DNA of 6,812 bases from an uncultured Campylobacter sp. (GTDB lineage Bacteria; Campylobacterota; Campylobacteria; Campylobacterales; Campylobacteraceae): NCBI RefSeq assembly GCF_937997465.1, contig NZ_CALKTQ010000052.1, positions 1 through 6,812 of the forward strand. Reading direction: 5' to 3'. The notes beneath the pieces are model-generated. The model worked only from the letters and a program-made list of their open reading frames with translations, was not told where the DNA came from and made no database searches. Made by a program: the position numbers and the translations under genes. Every line of letters starts with the position of its first letter. Within the stretch, counting starts at the first letter, position 1. Below are positions 5,836-6,812 of this stretch, in pieces.

Positions 5836-6121
5836 CTCTTATGAAAATTAAACTTTTATTTTTCTAGCAAATAGTTTAAATATTTAAACTATTTTTAAAT
5901 CATTATTTACTATTTCGTATTTTAAGGCTTTCGGGAGTAAAATTTGAGTGTAAATTTGGTTTAGTCGGTTAAATTTGACGGCCTATAAACAGACGTAAAT
6001 TTAAATTATATTTTAGTTTGCGCGTTTTACCTGCACCGCAAAATTTGACGCCGAGCGGCTTTAAATTTACGCCGTCAAATTTGACGTTTTTGACGAGCAA
6101 TGTTTGGTTAAATTTGATTTA
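5836..6121. other. Divergent intergenic region with reiterated AAATTTGACG motifs
   Basis: The DNA between petA and the VOC gene is AT-rich and non-coding. Besides the palindrome it holds copies of AAATTTGA at 5939, 5971, 6041, 6078 and 6111. Two copies form hairpin-capable inverted repeats: AAATTTGACG (6041-6050) with its complement (6073-6082), and a bulged pairing between 5971-5980 and the CGTAAATTT near 5994. CGTCAAATTTGACG at 6073-6086 is itself a perfect palindrome. A weak plus-strand -10 candidate (TATATT, 6007-6012) may serve the VOC gene. Confidence 0.5.
5869..5894. promoter_or_regulatory. Perfect 26-bp palindrome upstream of petA, candidate operator
   Basis: The half-site AAATAGTTTAAAT (5869-5881) is followed directly by its exact reverse complement (5882-5894). 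The centre is about 58 bases upstream of the predicted petA transcription start, a position where activators often bind. No gene ends here that would need a terminator. The binding protein is unknown. Confidence 0.45.
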
Positions 6122-6122
6122 A

Positions 6123-6128
6123 AAGGAG
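6123..6128 (+). promoter_or_regulatory. Ribosome binding site deciding the start of the VOC-family gene
   Basis: AAGGAG lies 5 bases before the ATG at 6134. A longer frame from TTG at 6104 lacks any ribosome site and would add ten residues ahead of the conserved beginning of the fold, so the ATG at 6134 is preferred. Confidence 0.8.
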
Positions 6129-6133
6129 AATTT

Positions 6134-6514
6134 ATGCGTATCGCTTCGATCGATCATATCGTTTTAACGGTTGCTGATTTACAACGGACGCTTGATTTTT
6201 ACGTGCGCGTGCTGGGTATGCGCGAGATTGATTTTTCAAACGGACGCAAGGCCCTGGCCTTTGGCTCGCAAAAGATAAATTTGCACGTAAAAGGCGAGGA
6301 GATTTTGCCAAACGCCATGAATGCAAACGTGGGAACGGCCGATATTTGCTTGCTTACCGATACGCCGCTTGAGCTAGTTTTGGAGGAGCTAGAGGTTGCC
6401 GGCATCGCCGTAGAGCAGGGTATCGTGTCACGAACCGGAGCGCTTGGAGCGATAAGCTCAATCTACGTGCGCGACCCGGACGGAAATTTGATAGAGATTA
6501 GCAGATACGTTTAA
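6134..6514 (+). CDS. VOC superfamily protein (glyoxalase/dioxygenase-like)
   Basis: This 126-residue cytoplasmic protein has the paired beta-alpha-beta-beta-beta layout of the vicinal oxygen chelate superfamily. The opening I-D-H-I-V-L-T-V (6-13), F-Y-x-x-V-L-G-M (22-29), K-I-N-L-H (47-51), and the end R-D-P-D-G-N-L-I-E-I (113-122) are standard landmarks. Likely metal ligands are His8, His51 and Glu121. Asp70 (T-A-D-I-C) sits where glyoxalase I has a His. The length is normal for a single-chain member that would dimerise. The motifs resemble the glyoxalase-like branch that includes Salmonella STM3117; the substrate is not predictable from sequence. It is transcribed away from petA and is probably monocistronic, since the next gene converges on it. 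Confidence 0.9.
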   Translation: MRIASIDHIVLTVADLQRTLDFYVRVLGMREIDFSNGRKALAFGSQKINLHVKGEEILPNAMNANVGTADICLLTDTPLELVLEELEVAGIAVEQGIVSRTGALGAISSIYVRDPDGNLIEISRYV

Positions 6515-6627
6515 ATTTGACGGGTTTTGCGGATGAAGTTCGGTTGCGTGTATATTGTAAACTGCAATCTAGACAAAGAGCCAACTGTTGTACGGCTAAT
6601 ATACAAGCAGATAATATATAATTTAGA
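6515..6627. other. Convergent intergenic gap without clear terminator
   Basis: This stretch lies between the converging VOC and McrC-like genes. It opens with another AAATTTGACG word. I see no strong hairpin with a T-tract on either strand. Confidence 0.5.
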
Positions 6628-6812
6628 CTAGTAAATTTTTATAAGCTCATCGTTGTCGTAGTCATTTTCTAGGCCAAAATACAAAATTTCAAGCCACATT
6701 TCATCTTCGTATCTGAATTTCATAGACTCTTGCTCTACGCCGTCTATTTTTGGGTAAATGAGATAAAGCTTGTCGCACTCGTATTTTTTGCCGTAGGCAT
6801 AGAGCTGATATA
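6628..6812 (-). CDS. mcrC: C-terminus of a McrC-like restriction subunit (5' part outside window)
   Basis: The minus-strand frame is open from the right edge to TAG at 6630-6628 and gives the last 61 residues of a protein. It begins Y-Q-L-Y-A-Y-G-K-K-Y and continues with L-Y-L-I-Y-P-K. This pattern is characteristic of the C-terminal part of McrC, the nuclease partner of the McrB GTPase in modification-dependent (5-methylcytosine) restriction. The tail is acidic (F-G-L-E-N-D-Y-D-N-D-E-L). The PD-(D/E)xK nuclease core would lie upstream, outside the window, and mcrB is expected before it. The identification rests on a short C-terminal match recalled from the family, so other PD-(D/E)xK proteins remain possible. 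It converges on the VOC gene, with 113 bp between their ends. Confidence 0.7.
   Translation of the reverse strand, partial: YQLYAYGKKYECDKLYLIYPKIDGVEQESMKFRYEDEMWLEILYFGLENDYDNDELIKIY

Noticed and set aside
6104..6133. Longer start (TTG at 6104) for the VOC gene
   Set aside because: AAGGAG directly precedes the ATG at 6134, and VOC proteins normally begin a few residues before the I-D-H motif.
1..6812. CRISPR array, tRNA, rRNA or insertion sequence
   Set aside because: No regularly spaced direct repeats, no cloverleaf or rRNA-like segment, and no transposase frame or flanking terminal inverted repeats were seen.

Overview
The window looks like a chromosomal segment of a Campylobacterota species, most likely a Campylobacter from one of the more GC-rich lineages. 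I infer this from the petA-petB-petC order with a di-heme cytochrome c subunit, the codon style, and the word AAATTTGA/TCAAATTT scattered through the non-coding DNA. I could not run a database search, so the genus is an inference.

Left third (1-2525, minus strand): two neighbouring genes encode secreted paralogues of unknown function. The upstream copy (2525-1056) is complete at 489 residues. The downstream copy (972 to beyond the left edge) is cut by the window. Each has a signal peptide and two ~100-120-residue beta-rich modules opening with an E-x-x-G-R-W motif and carrying a Cys pair. A Ser/Lys-rich linker and a different C-terminal region follow. They are 83 bp apart, with no convincing terminator between them, so they are probably co-transcribed.

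2526-2991 has no confident gene. It holds a likely promoter for the paralogue pair, possible debris of a further paralogue copy, a 41-codon open frame I cannot identify, and the pet operon terminator at its right edge.

Centre (2992-5793, minus strand): the petABC operon encodes the menaquinol:cytochrome c oxidoreductase (bc1 complex). It comprises a Tat-exported Rieske protein, an eight-helix cytochrome b and a membrane-anchored di-heme cytochrome c. The genes are tightly packed: the petB ribosome site overlaps the petA stop, and petB/petC overlap by ATGA. A TATAAT box lies upstream of petA, and a perfect 26-bp palindrome is centred about 58 bp before the predicted transcription start. Together the subunits move electrons from the quinol pool to periplasmic cytochrome c and add to the proton-motive force.

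Right end: a small VOC-fold (glyoxalase-like) protein is encoded on the plus strand at 6134-6514, behind AAATTTGACG-rich intergenic DNA. Converging on it is the 3' end of a gene whose product resembles the C-terminus of McrC, the nuclease subunit of McrBC-type modification-dependent restriction systems. The rest of that gene lies beyond the right edge.

The least explained element is the tandem modular secreted family at the left. The bc1 genes are standard in layout but have notable details in the Rieske cluster-binding loop, cytochrome b heme-ligand spacing and cytochrome c N-terminus.
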